From Microcebus murinus (lineage: Eukaryota; Chordata; Mammalia; Primates; Cheirogaleidae), in contig NC_134109.1 of the NCBI RefSeq assembly GCF_040939455.1, positions 68,860,501 to 68,924,500 of the forward strand: a DNA stretch of 64,000 nucleotides. The letters are read 5' to 3'. Each line of letters opens with the position of its first letter. Position 1 is the stretch's first letter. The translations under genes were made by a program, and so were the position numbers. Positions 22,321 to 35,149 of this stretch are shown in pieces. Below the pieces are notes generated by a model. It had not been told where the DNA came from. It saw nothing but the letters and a program-made list of their open reading frames with translations, and searched no databases.

Positions 22321-24074
22321 AGTTGGCTCATATCTGTAAGCAAATGAATATAAAACTTTGTTGACTATCTTTTCATCCATCAAAGTGTTTGGAATCATAG
22401 CAAACTATGAAACTACCTCATTTGATTCTTAGACTGCAGAAACTGGAAGAAGCAATTAATAGCAGTAAGCTTGACTTTTCTTAACTTTCCCCTTCAGAGG
22501 TTCCAAACAAAGAGAGCAAGGAATGCAAATCGCCCAAAAGCTTCAGTTAAAGGGAACTTGATTGCAGATGTTAAAATTGCTGCTAACCCTCCAAAGGTTT
22601 CCCTTCAGTGTCCATGTTGTAAAAAGTGGCTGGCAGATTCATATTAGACACTGCTATGTTCATACCTTCAGTTTTTATTAAAATACATGAGAAAAAAAAG
22701 ATTTCACTATTCCCCCCTGAAATAAGAAGGTGTTCTAAAAATACCTTATTATGAATGGCTAGTTTGTGGACATAACAAAGATTGCATAAAAGATGAAATG
22801 CCAATGTAATTTAAGGGAGATAAATGTTAGGGTTTTATGAGATTAAGAAAGAAAAGGAAGCAGAGAAAGTTTCCAGCTCTTCCAGTGGATCTGAAAGATC
22901 ATTGAGTTCTTCCCTTGATCATCTTTGTTTTTTTGTTTTTTGTTTTATTACCTGCAGTTGAAATGAATAAAATGGAGATGATTAACTCAAAAACAGGCAC
23001 GTCATCTGATGATGCAGAAGAATAGTCGCCCGCCAAGAGGACCTGTCCTGTTAAAACGTGTGCATCTCTTCTGAGGTTTAAAGACATTTTGTGTCTTCCC
23101 ATCAAGCGTCTCCAGTGAGTCTCAGGCCTGACCGCCCTAGACCCTACTTGCGTAGTCCATACTTTCAGAGTCACGACACCGTGTTTCATGATTTAGAAGA
23201 GTTTCTCCCTTTCTAATGAGGATACAATCAGGCTTTTTCTCTTTAAAGCCCAGGTCAAAACAGATCCCCAAACTGAGCAGCCCACGCTGACCACTGCAGT
23301 CAGAATTCCAGCGTGCAGGGTCAGCAGCCTGCGCTGCACAAGGTCCTGCCTCCCTAGGCGTGTTTCCGAGTCTTAACACGTTGTTTTCCCAATCTTTTCA
23401 TGTCGTCAATGGAGGCAGATGGTAAAGCAGTTTAGCTCTATGTCCCTTTCCTCTGTTGGCCCACCTGTCTTCTGGGTGTCTTCCTTGTGCCCCTCCAGGC
23501 CTACTTCCTACTGGTGCACTCCAGGCAGGGAGGCTGGCCCGAGTGAATGTCATCTGCAGACTCATGCTTTCTGGCTTCTGGTTGCGTCTGGCTAAAGGAC
23601 ATCAGCAGGAGATGAGGGCAGGTGCAGAGTGAGGTGAGAGTGTTTATTGCTGCAGCCAGCTCCCTTCCAGTTCAGAGGGACGGCTGCACCCCACCTCTAA
23701 CAGGTGGCCCTTTCCCTGTAGCTCTTCTCTCTGCCGCTGCCCAGCGTCTCCCTCCCCTGACACCCTTCAGGGCTGGAAATGGCAAGCAAGGTACTGCACT
23801 GTCCCTCGTTAGTTTCCTAAGTCCTGCCTACACCTTTGTAAATAGACCCTTTATTAGTACCTCCTCAATGAGCCAGTTTGCACAAGACATTAGTTTGTTG
23901 TCGGGACTCTGATTGACAGTACTTTCTTGTGTTTCTCTCTCCCTTTTTGCTCTCTTATTCTCCTTTGCCCCATTCCTCTCCTCCAGTTTCCTCCCTCGGT
24001 CTACCATTTTTTCTTTCTATGCCTATTTGACCTCCATTTTCTGCATTATATCCATGCATTTTTTAAAAGTAATA
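22321..24074. other. Unassigned, largest repeat-poor stretch
   Basis: About 1.75 kb with no repeat family recognised. Frames of 73-99 codons occur (22583-22804 minus, 22899-23189 minus, 23622-24212 plus) without domains. If any single-copy regulatory or exonic DNA lies in this window, it would be here or at 16318-17520. Confidence 0.35.
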
Positions 24075-24805
24075 CTGTATTTATTTACCTTATTTAGGGA
24101 TGGAGATGAGCTTCAATTAATGAGAAGCTTAAATACTTTGAAAAATATAACAGCAAGATATTGTTGCTGCTGGGAGTGTAAAATGGTACCACTACTTTGG
24201 AAAACAATTTGACAGTTTCTTAAAAAGTAAAATATACGTCTACTATATAATCTAGCCATTCCATTTATAGGTATTTACCCAAGAAAATTGAAAACCTATA
24301 AGGACTTTTACACAAATGTTTACAGAAGCTTTATTTAAAATAGCCAAGAAATAGAAAAAAAACCCAAATGTTTGCCAACAGGTGAATGTATAAATGAATT
24401 GTGGTATATCTATGCAATGGAATACCACTTAGCAGCAAAAGGGAATGAACTATTGATATGCAAAGCAACATGCATGAATCTCAAATAACTAGGCTGAGTG
24501 AAAGAAGCCAGACAAAAACTTTACATACTGAATGATTCCATTTATATGAAACCAACTAATTTATAGTGATAGAAAACAGACCAGTGATCACCCGGAAGGC
24601 AGGGGCTCAGGGAAGGCCAGGAGTTAAGGATTATGATGTGCATGAGTTAACTTTGGAGCTAACGAATATGTAACTACCTTGACTATGATGATAGTTTCAT
24701 GCACATATGCCAATGTCAAAACTTATCAAATTGTACACTTGAAATATATACAGTGTATTTATATGTGTCAGTTATATCTCAATGAAGCTGTTAAAAGTAA
24801 CATAA
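24075..24805 (+). mobile_element. L1M LINE 3' end
   Basis: Post-ORF2 L1M text is clear: 'gggagtgtaaaatggtacca', 'gtatttacccaagaaaattg', 'ggtatatctatgcaatggaa', 'gtacacttgaaatatataca' and 'cagttatatctcaatgaagc'. It ends near the usual L1M terminus. No coding frame survives. Confidence 0.85.
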
Positions 24806-24827
24806 AATGATGGTCTTAAAGATGATG

Positions 24828-25141
24828 TATTAATTTCCTGTTGTTGCTCTAACAAATTACCACACATTTAGTGGCTTAAAATGATATAAATTTATTTTCT
24901 TACAGTTTTGGAGGTCAGAAGTCCAGGATCAGTCTCCCTGGACTGGTTTCTTTCGTAGGGTCCATTTCCTTGTATTTTTCAGCATTTCGTTGCCTCCTGT
25001 ATTCCTTGACTGTGGCCCCCTTCCTCATCTTCAAAGTGCATGACTTCAACCTCCGCATCACATCACCTTCCTCTCTGCAGTAAAATCACCTCCTCCTCTC
25101 TTCCCCCTCTTATAAGTACACTTATTATAAGTACATTGTGA
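24828..25141 (-). mobile_element. MaLR MLT1-type LTR, first part
   Basis: The plus strand reads 'tattaatttcctgttgttgc', 'tagtggcttaaaatgatata' and 'tttggaggtcagaagtccag', which is the complement of the ERVL-MaLR MLT1-type LTR end. It is interrupted after 25141 by a LINE and resumes at 27645 and 29106. Confidence 0.65.
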
Positions 25142-26585
25142 CCAGGCAAGGCTGCCCACTATCTCTACTTCTATTCAACATAGTGCTGGAAGTCCTGGCT
25201 ACAGCAATCAGACAGGAAAGTGGAATTAAAGGTATCCAAATAGGGGCAGAAGAGATCAAACTTTCACTGTTTGCTGATGATATGATATTATATTTAGAAA
25301 ACCCCAAAGATTCAACCAAGAAACTCCTGGAACTGATAAATGAATTTAGTGAAGTCTCAGGATACAAAATCAATACACAGAAATCAGAGGCATTCATATA
25401 CGCCAACAATAATCAAATTGAGAACCAAATCAAAGACTCAATTCCCTTCACAATAGCAACAAAGAAATTAAAGTACCTAGGAATATACTTAACCAAGGAG
25501 GTAAAAGATTTCTACAGGGAGAACTATGAAACACTGAGGAAGGAAATAGCAGAGGATGTAAACAGATGGAAATCCATACCATGCTCGTGGATCAGCAGAC
25601 TCGACATCATTAAAATGTCTATACTACCCAAACTGATCTACAGATTCAATGCAATACCTATTAAAATCCCATCAGCATTCTTCACAGATATAGCAAAAAT
25701 AATTTTACACTTCGTTTGGAACCGAAGAAGACCCCACATATCAAAAGCAATTCTAGGCAACAAAAACAAAATGGGAGGTATTAATATGCCAGATATCAAA
25801 CTATACTACAAAGCTGTAATAATTAAATCAATCTGGTATTGGCACAAAAATAGGAATATTGACCAGTGGAACAGATCTGAGAATCCTAATATAAAACCAT
25901 CCTCATATAGCCATCTAATCTTTGACAAAGCAGACACAAACATACACTGGGGAAAAGAATCCCTTTTCAATAAATGGTGCTGGGAAAACTGGATAGCCAC
26001 TTGTAGAAGGCTGAAGCAGAACCCATACCTTTCACCTCTGACAAAAATCAACTCACGCTGGATAACTTAAACCTAAGGTATGAAACTATTAGACTTAAAC
26101 CTAAGGTATGAAACTATTAGAATTCTAGAGGAAAATGTTGGAAACACTCTCCTAGACATTGGCCTAGGCAAAGAATTTATGAGGAAGACCCCAAAGGCAA
26201 TCACAGCAGCAACAAAAATAAATAAATGGGACATGATCAAACTACAAAGCTTCTGCACAGCCAAAGAAATAGTCATGAAAGTAAACAGACAACCCACAGA
26301 ATGGGATAAAATTTTTAAAATTAACCTACACATCTGATAAGGGGCTGATAACTAGAATATACTTAGAACTCACGAAAATCAGCAAGAAAAAAATCAAACA
26401 ACCCTATCAAAAAAGTAGGCAAAGGACATGAACAGAAACTTTTCTAAAGAAGACAGAAGAATGTCCAGCAAAGATATGAAAAAAAGTGCAACATCTCTAA
26501 TCATCAGGGAAATGCAAATGAAAACCACAATGAGATATCACTTAACTCCAGTGAGAATGGCCTTCATCAAAAAGTCTCCAAAAAC
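25142..26585 (+). pseudogene. L1-A ORF2 C-terminal half, frame broken
   Basis: About 310 codons are open to 26070. They begin at the QGCPLS motif of L1 reverse transcriptase and include the catalytic FADD box (25270-25281). A perfect 28-bp tandem duplication (26065-26092 and 26093-26120) follows. It introduces a stop and shifts the phase, and the reading continues in other frames (26080-26337, then 26428 onward) until the Alu. The endonuclease and first RT motifs are absent through 5' truncation, so no active protein can be made. It is not a host gene. Confidence 0.93.
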
Positions 26586-26930
26586 CCGGGCACGGTGGCT
26601 CACACCTGTAATCATAGCACTTTGGGAGGCTGAGGTGGGCGGATTGCTCAAGGTCAGGAGTTCAAAACCAGCCTGAGCAAGAGTGAGACCCCGTCTCTAC
26701 TATAAATAGAAAGAAATTAATTGGCCAACTAATATATATATAGAAAAAATTAGCTGGGCATGGTGGCTCATGCCTGTAGTGCCAGCTACTCGAGAGGCTG
26801 GGGCAGTAGAATTGCTTGAGCCCAGGAGATTGAGGTTGCTGTGAGCGAGGCTGACACCATGGTACTCACTCTAGCCTGGGCAACAAAGTGAGACTCTGTC
26901 TCAAAAAAAAAAAAAAAAAAAAAAAAGAAA
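26586..26930 (+). mobile_element. Alu SINE nested in L1-A
   Basis: Full dimer starting CGGGCACGGTGGCTCACACC with a TATATATA linker and a long poly-A (26904-26925) grading into AAAG units. Imperfect duplications AAAAAGTCTCCAAAAA and AAAAAGTCCCCAAACA flank it, so it landed after the L1. Confidence 0.93.
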
Positions 26931-26939
26931 GAAAAAAAA

Positions 26940-27460
26940 GTCCCCAAACAATAAATGTTGGTGTGGAAGCGGAGAGATAGGAACACTCCTACACTGCTGG
27001 TGGGACTGCAAACTAGTTCAGCCTCTTTAGAAAGCAATATGGAGATACCTTAAAGCGATACAAGTGGATCTACCATTTGATCCAGCAATCCCATTACTGG
27101 GCATCTACCCAAAAGATCCAATGACACTCTACAAAAAAGACACTTGCACTCGAATGTTTATAGCAGCACAATTCATAATTGCAAGGCTATGGAAACAGCC
27201 CAAGTGCCCATCAATCCAAGAGTAGATTAATAAAATGTGGTATATGTATACCATGGAGTACTATTCAGCTCTAAGAAACAATGGTGATATAGCACATCTT
27301 GTATTTTCCTGGTTAGAGCTGGAACCCATACTACTAAGTGAAGTATCCCAAGAATGGAAAAACAAGCACCACATATACTCACCAGAAAACTGGTATTAAC
27401 TGAGCAGCACCTAAGTGGGCACATAGGTACTGCAGTAATAGGGTATTGGGCAGGTGGGAG
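26940..27460 (+). pseudogene. L1-A ORF2 C-terminal tail
   Basis: Beyond the Alu the plus strand continues with the conserved ORF2 end ('ctgctggtgggactgcaaac', 'tacccaaaagatccaatgac', and the frame encoding a YTMEYYSAL-like stretch near 27246). Premature stops are present. Confidence 0.85.
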
Positions 27461-27644
27461 GGGGGAGGGGGCAGGTGTATACATACATAATGAGTGAGAT
27501 GTGCACCATCTGGGGGATGGTCATGCTGGAAACTCAGACTTGTGGGGGGAGGGGAGGAAAGGGCATTATTTGAAACCTTAAAATTTGTACCCCCATAATA
27601 TGCTGAAATAAAAAAAAAAGTTAAAAAAAATAAGTACATTGTGA

Positions 27645-27651
27645 TTACATT
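27645..27651 (-). mobile_element. MLT1-type LTR, seven-base island between two insertions
   Basis: TTACATT lies between the end of the L1-A duplication and the start of the solo LTR. It matches the consensus continuation 'gtgattacatt' of the MLT1-type repeat, which links 25141 to 29106. Confidence 0.55.
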
Positions 27652-29105
<1,454 letters not shown>

Positions 29106-29262
29106 CATTTAGGGCCCAGCCAGATAACCCAGGATAATCTCCCCATCTCAAGATCCTTAACTTAAGCACATCTGCAAAGTCCTTTTTCCCACATCAGAAA
29201 ACATTCACAGGTTCTGGGGATTAATGTGGATATGCTTGGGGCCATTATTCCGTCTACCGCAG
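29106..29262 (-). mobile_element. MaLR MLT1-type LTR, last part
   Basis: 'gataacccaggataatctcc', 'gatccttaacttaagcacat' and 'ggccattattccgtctaccg' complete the repeat begun at 24828. On the minus strand this is the LTR start ('…gcagaataatggcccc' style). Confidence 0.65.
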
Positions 29263-30071
29263 TTGGTATATTGTTCACTCTGCGAAAATGTGTATTGCTT
29301 GGTGTCTGGGAATGGCGTATCTCTTTCTGCTTTGCATTGAAGTATTTAGAAGTATAAAAGAAGGGAACAACTTCCAGGTTGGATGCAAGCTGAACAAGTT
29401 CCCTGTGCAGAAATCGTTAGCTGTGTTATTTCTTGTGTAGGATTATTAGCCATCCCCAGTGTAGCGGCCTGAACACTTCAAGCCCATTCTCATATGGGCT
29501 ATGCCTTTTGTCTAAAGAAAGGGCTTAGACAGCTGGGGGAAGCAAGACCCTTGAGACAGTTGCTACCGTTTTGTGCAAAGCTAATCCTTATCTTACAGGC
29601 TTTGGTCTGCTCTTTGTTAACTCATCTCTATAATATCCCCGGTCTGACCAGTGAGGTGCTGGGAACGTCCCCACCACCTGATTACCCTGCAGAAAGCAAA
29701 CATCCGGGCCCATATGTGGAGCTCCTGCTAGGGAAGCTGTTGAGACTGGGCTCTCATTCCTAAAGCAGGATAGACACTTGGGCTTTGTTGACTCCAGACC
29801 CTGGCCTCAGTGAATCTTTTAAGAAAAGCAGGGAGGCTTGAGATAGGGTGTATTTATGGGAGGCGAGGAATGCAGGAAGAGAGATTTTGCCTCTTGAGAA
29901 GCCCTGCAGGGGTATCGGATGGAGTCAGAGTGAGTCCGTGGCTGCCCACACCCTCTGGGGTGGCTGCCTCTTGTCTGAACTCCGGTCCACACCAGCAGAA
30001 GGCCCAATTTGTGGAAGCAGCCCTGCCCAATCAGAAAATGTCTCCTGACTGGGAGTTCTCCAGTATGATCT
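29263..30071. other. Unassigned, partly LTR-like sequence
   Basis: From about 29460 the text ('tgtagcggcctgaacacttc', 'ctataatatccccggtctga', 'ttgactccagaccctggcct') has LTR character, but I could not set borders or find duplications. A 152-codon minus-strand frame at 29819-30277 runs into the ERV-E LTR and has no domain. Confidence 0.3.
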
Positions 30072-30639
30072 TGAAGGTGCTCAGGGAATTTCATTCCAAA
30101 ATGTGACTCCTTGGTATAAAAGGTATTTTGAATTAAAGGCCCTTGGAGATCAACAGGCTTTGGAAGGGACTTTCCCTCTATCTGTATAAGATCAGACAGA
30201 CCCATCAAATATGACAATTGCCTTTTCTTCCCCTTCCTTTTTTCCCCAATATATTGCAGGAAAGATGAAGAATGCAATCAGACCTGGCCCAACCCATTTT
30301 AAAGATAATACCTGTCTCTCAGGTCAATTTCATTTCCAAAGAGAATCATTTACAAGTCAATCTGTTTTCCCCCATCCATTCATTCTCCCACTTATCAATT
30401 CATCCTCCCTAGTAACCATTTATTGCCCCTAAACAGAATCCCTAGATTTCTCATCTCCCCTCCCCTCTAAGATGAGGATATATAAATTTCTGGACCTCAC
30501 TGGGATATTGGGCAATCACTCTGCGTTTCTCCTAGCATGCATGGCAAATAAATCTCTTTCTCTTATTAATCTGCCAATTGTGGGCTGATCATTCAGTGAA
30601 CCTTCTGGGGCTAAGAGAAAGTTTCCCATCACCACCACA
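30072..30639 (+). repeat. ERV-E 5' LTR
   Basis: The start is set by alignment to the 3' LTR (TGAAGG(T/A)GCTCA). A TATATAA motif lies at about 30478-30484 and AATAAA at 30547-30552. The end reads CACCACCACA, followed by the primer site. Confidence 0.82.
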
Positions 30640-30642
30640 GTT

Positions 30643-30658
30643 TGGCGTAGCTAGCAGG
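30643..30658 (+). other. ERV-E primer-binding site, degenerate tRNA-Ser type
   Basis: TGGCGTAGCTAGCAGG differs at three central positions from the tRNA-Ser complement seen intact in ERV-A. Thirteen of sixteen positions agree. Confidence 0.65.
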
Positions 30659-30855
30659 ATTTTTGAAGCTCTCTGCTCTTCTGAAAGCCACAGTGTGGAG
30701 AATCTGGATTCTGACCAGCTGATGACACGGTAAGAAGACACCTTAACTTACCAGTCGGACTCCTCGTTTTCCTCTGTCTTTCTGTGGGCTCTGGTTGAGC
30801 AGACAGTGAAGATCATTGTCTCTTTTGCCTTTTCAAATTTAAGATTAATGAGAGA

Positions 30856-31268
<413 letters not shown>

Positions 31269-31375
31269 TCATATTGTCTAATCCCTCTCCTCTCAGAAAT
31301 AGCCTTTTGTTGTTGTTGTTGCTTTCCTTTGTCCTTGTCTTTCTGTGTCATCCTGTCATAAAGAGGGACACCACA

Positions 31376-31710
31376 TGCCGGGCGCTGTGGCTCACGCCTG
31401 TAATCCTAGCTCTTGGGAGGCCGAGGCGGGCGGATTGCTCAAGGTCAGGAGTTCGAAACCAGCCTGAGCAAGAGCGAGACCCCGTCTCTACTATAAATAG
31501 AAAGAAACTAATTGGCCAACTGATATATATATATAAAAAATTAGCCGGGCATAGTGGCGCATGCCTGTAGTCCCAGCTACTCGGGAGGCTGAGGCAGAAG
31601 GATCACTGGAGCCCAGGAGTTTGAGGTTGCTGTGAGCTAGGCTGACGCCACGGCACTCACTCTAGCCTGGACAACAAAGCGAGACTCTGTCTCAAAAAAA
31701 AAAAAAAAAA
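31376..31710 (+). mobile_element. Alu SINE, 'AGCTCTTGGG' variant
   Basis: A dimer with the shortened left-arm motif AATCCTAGCTCTTGGGAGG and linker AACTGATATATATATA, shared with the copy at 63096. The perfect 16-bp duplication AAAGAGGGACACCACA occurs at 31360-31375 and 31711-31726. CpGs are mostly intact. Confidence 0.97.
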
Positions 31711-31934
31711 AAAGAGGGACACCACAGGGTAGAACACAGGCCCAGCACCCCTATGAGCCCGCTGTTCCAGCCAGTTATATGGTTCTGACTAGACCAGTGG
31801 ACCAGCGTCTATTAAAGACAAACTTTGCTGGAGGTCCCCACAGGGGGGTAAACATCTGAGCTTCCCCTTTGTCCTGTTATATGTCCCTGAGCTTGTCCTG
31901 TGACTGAGTGGGAGATTTCTCCTCAGTCTCCGCC

Positions 31935-32508
31935 ATGGGGGGCCAGGGGCATGTTTTATCAGAAACATATCAGACAGCCAGTCTGAAAAGATCGGGAGTT
32001 GGAGACACGTAAGATTCTAAGCAGCACACTCTTTGTACGGAATGTGTCAAGTTCTGGGGGAGTCTTTGTTGTAAAAGGTCCTATCCTCTTTGTCTATCTT
32101 CAGTCTATTTCTGAGAATGGATTTTGGGGAATCATGGGAACTGCCTTTTCTATGCCCTGTCCAGACTAAACCTGAAAAATTTCCACCTGGGTTTTCTATG
32201 AAGAGGATTGGATTGAGTTGCATTTGTAATACATATACCATCGAGAATTCTAATTTGTAATGGTCAAAAGATAGATCCTTTAAATTAAAAGACTTCTAAA
32301 TTAAAAAAAAAAAGTTTTAGAGATCTCTTATTCCAAACAATTGCCTTATTTGTATTAATGGAGGAATTAGATTAAAAGAAAGACACAGAATGCTGTGGTT
32401 AGCCTTAAAAATTCTCTCAAGAAAATTAAAGAGCAAAATATGACCTAAAAGAAAAAGGGAGAAAAACACTATATACTGCCCCAGCAGGAGCAGCAATAGA
32501 ATCCAGTT
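31935..32508 (+). pseudogene. ERV-E leader/gag zone, unreadable
   Basis: An ATGGGGGGCCAGGGG at about 31935 could be a Gag start, because retroviral Gag commonly begins Met-Gly. The frame closes after about 25 codons. The zone aligns with ERV-F at about 55135-55250 ('ccagtctgaaaagatcggga'/'ccagtctgaaaaggacagga'). No capsid or zinc-knuckle motif was found. Confidence 0.4.
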
Positions 32509-32579
32509 CACTTTGTGGCCTAGGGGTTAAAGTTCTGTGCTTACATGCAATAGCCTAGGTTTGATTCCCAGGCAGGGAA
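32509..32579 (+). other. tRNA-Glu-like sequence inside ERV-E (not a working tRNA)
   Basis: From TGGCCTAGGGGTTA to GGTTTGATTCCCAGG and GCAGGGAA the segment follows mammalian tRNA-Glu for its full length of about 72 bases, with both pol III boxes recognisable. The anticodon position reads TAC instead of a Glu anticodon, and the acceptor stem start is decayed, so a working tRNA is unlikely. It lies about 1.18 kb after the 5' LTR once the two Alus are removed. ERV-F has the same feature about 1.1 kb after its LTR. Confidence 0.75.
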
Positions 32580-32916
32580 TGCCTGTTCTGGTTTGATATT
32601 TATATAACTTTTGCCATTTATTTATTCTTTTCCCTTCTGCACACAGCTTTTGATTTCTTGTATTCTGTTGAAGCATGGAGGGCTTTTAGACATTTATGTA
32701 TAAATGGTCAGCTAAACAGCTGAGACCCTAGAAAATATGGCTGGACAAAAAAATGTGGATTATACCTTATTTATGGCTATCGAGACTTGACTTGCTTTGA
32801 GCTGTTTTTATGGCTTTTCTGATTTTTGTGAAAACTGTTCTCCACCTCTTTGGAGATGCGTCTTGCTTCCTTGATTAAGTTGTAATCTCAGTTAAGGCTT
32901 ATTGGTTTTACAGGGT

Positions 32917-33003
32917 TAAAAGGGTATTTTAGTTAAAATAGGGTATTTAGTTAAAATAGGGTATTAGTTAAAAAAGGGTATTTTAGTTAAAATACCCTTT
33001 TTT
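32917..33003 (+). repeat. Short tandem array ending in a 34-bp palindrome
   Basis: Units like GGGTATTTAGTTAAAATA recur about four times. The last flows into a perfect inverted repeat: arm 32970-32985 (AAAAAAGGGTATTTTA), two-base loop, arm 32988-33003. It is absent from the aligned part of ERV-F. Confidence 0.85.
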
Positions 33004-34030
33004 GCTTGACAAAAGCAAAATTGTCAGCTGTTTGTCCTGGCTAAAGTCTGCTCCATTCATCTCCTCTCCTCTCTACTCCTTGCTCTTTGCTGATCATGGG
33101 GTTTTGGTCAATCAAAGGTGGCTGACTGTTCAAACTGTTTAAGTAAGGCCAACACTGAGCTGTAACCAATCCGGCTGTTTCTACACCTCACTTCCATTTT
33201 CTGGGTGTCAATTTCTCTTTTCTGTCCATTAATCTTCTCCAGCGTTGTAGTCTCTCTGAACCTGCTTTGGTTTGGCTGTCCAATCCAGGAATGGTTCTTT
33301 GCTCAATTAAACTCGGTTAAATTTAATTTGTCAGAAGTAGCTTCTGAAATAGGTTCTCCCAGAGACCCTCAGGAGCACGAGTCCAAGCGAGGTACCCAGC
33401 AGACCCGTTGTGTCCATTGGTCTCTTGCTGCAACTGGGGTTTGTGGGAAAGTTCTCTCTTGGATTCCAAAGCTCTACAGATTTGTTGTTTTGAGCTCTTT
33501 GAGGTTGAGCAAATTTTTGATCCTAACTGGGTTCAGAAGTTGCGATAGAAACTGAACTAGGTCCGGGATCAGATTGCATCCAATAATCATTGGCTTAGAT
33601 CCAGTTAGAGGCCTCAAGTGTCTGATTGAATCAGACAGAAACTAACAGTAAATGGCAGTAGTACAGTGGGTGCAAACTCCAACTTTTAGGATGACAGAGA
33701 TTTCTGCGTTCTATCCCTTTGTTTGTTTTTCTTGTGTGCCTGGGTAAGAAAAAAATCATTGCCTAAGTTGATCATGGAGACCTGAGAGCCAAAGCCAAGA
33801 CTCAGGGTGAAAACAGGATCCTTAATTTCTGAAGAACTTTTCTTTCTGGCTACTCCTCCCTACACATATAGAAGCATTAGGCCCTGGAAGCAGCAAACAT
33901 GGCAAATTATTGCCTAGCTAATAATTGCTTAAAACAATGAAATAGATAAATAAGATATTGATAGTCTGAATAAAAATAACAATATTTAAGAGCTGGCAAA
34001 TAAAAATTATTTATAAGAGTTATAAGATCT

Positions 34031-34085
34031 GCTTCTGTCTGTATGTCTGTATGTCTGTGTGTCTATATGTGTGTTGTGTGTATGT
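34031..34085 (+). repeat. Imperfect (TGTC/TGTA)n simple repeat
   Basis: A run of TCTGTCTGTATG-type units followed by TGTG variation, within the ERV-E interior. Confidence 0.75.
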
Positions 34086-34369
34086 GATATTTCACTATCA
34101 AAATATATAAAAGAGCTCTAATTCATTAACTTAAAAAAGCACTTAAATATTTTATCAAGATAGAAACTAACTCATGCTTTTTAGTTCACATAACTTTAAT
34201 AATACAATAATTGACCTCTGCTCAACTTTCGTTTCGATTTTGTTGCACCCTGACTCAGTTTCTCTTTACATTCATCTTCAAAGGGAAACAATGTAGTCCT
34301 GAATACCTTAGAGATACTGTGAGTGTCCTTAAATATTCTCTCAAATTCTCAAAGCTCATTGAGACTCTA

Positions 34370-34760
34370 TAACCTTTACCCAGGGACCCACTCTTATTCA
34401 GTATGTTGATGGTCTTTAGCTCTGTAAACAGGGTGTCCTCTTAAACTCCCTTATTCTTTTAAAGACTCTAGCTGAACGAGGTCATAAAGCCTCTAGGTCA
34501 AAACTCCAGTGGGTACAGACAACTGTTACTTACTTAGGACATGAAATATCTCAGGGCACTCAAAAGCTCAGCCCAAAATGCCTTGAGTCAATTTTGTCAC
34601 TAGAGCTTGCACACTGGCAAAAGGAAAAGCTGCCACTATTTACACAGACTCCAAATACGCCTTTGCAGTCTGTCATGCAGTTGGCACAATTAGGAAATCT
34701 TATAGTTTCTGAACTTCTGCAGAGACTCTTTTTGCCCATGGGCCTGTAATTGCTGCCCTA
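34370..34760 (+). pseudogene. ERV-E pol: reverse transcriptase and RNase H remnant
   Basis: The RT active-site region is at 34402-34413 and reads Y-V-D-G where the family has Y-V-D-D, with a stop codon two codons later. Downstream, readable codons give the conserved LGHEIS-like block (34535-34552) in gammaretroviral style. An RNase H YTDSKYAF-like block is at 34641-34664. The stretches between are shortened, so RT thumb and connection regions are missing or collapsed. The gene is inactive. Confidence 0.8.
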
Positions 34761-35149
34761 TTACAAGCTATTCACCTTCCTTCTAAGATTGCTTTTGTTC
34801 ACTGCCCAGCCCACACTAAGGAAGCGGATGCTGTATCCCTAGGAAATGATAGAACAGGTAGGGCTGCTAACTATGCCACCCCAAATGGCCCTCCCTACCC
34901 TTAGCATGCTCAATTTATTACCCTGTCCTCATCTGTGTCTGATATTATTGATCATCAGGCTAATGCCGCACAATACAAAAAGGATAAATAGATACAAAAG
35001 GGTGCTAAACAATTATCAGACAGGTTGTATATTGGGCCAGACTCCCTGTGGCCTCTTTTTAAAAACTTTTTGACTTGTACTTATCTCCCATTAGATGAGA
35101 TGTAATTGCAAATGGGGATAATTAAGGAAAAAATATATAGTTGGTACTT

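Larger units (their letters stand above)
25142..27629 (+). mobile_element. L1-A: 5'-truncated lemur L1 with 15-bp duplications
   Basis: The element starts inside the reverse transcriptase domain of ORF2 and ends in a G-rich 3' UTR ('gggaggggggagggggcagg' region near 27458), 'taatatgctgaaataaaaaa' and poly-A. It is bounded by ATAAGTACATTGTGA at 25127-25141 and 27630-27644, a perfect 15-bp duplication typical of L1 target-primed insertion. An Alu is nested at about 26586-26930. Similarity to L1-B (40441-42115) marks the same lemur lineage. Confidence 0.95.

Noticed and set aside
25138..26070. 310-codon open frame, the longest in the window
   Set aside because: It is the RT part of an L1 ORF2 inside a 5'-truncated L1 with target duplications, not a host gene.
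29819..30277. 152-codon minus-strand frame
   Set aside because: It crosses the border into the ERV-E LTR on the opposite strand and has no recognisable domain.
32509..32579. A functional tRNA gene
   Set aside because: The acceptor stem is mismatched, the anticodon position reads TAC rather than a Glu anticodon, and the segment is shared in position with ERV-F, so it is treated as provirus-borne tRNA-like sequence.
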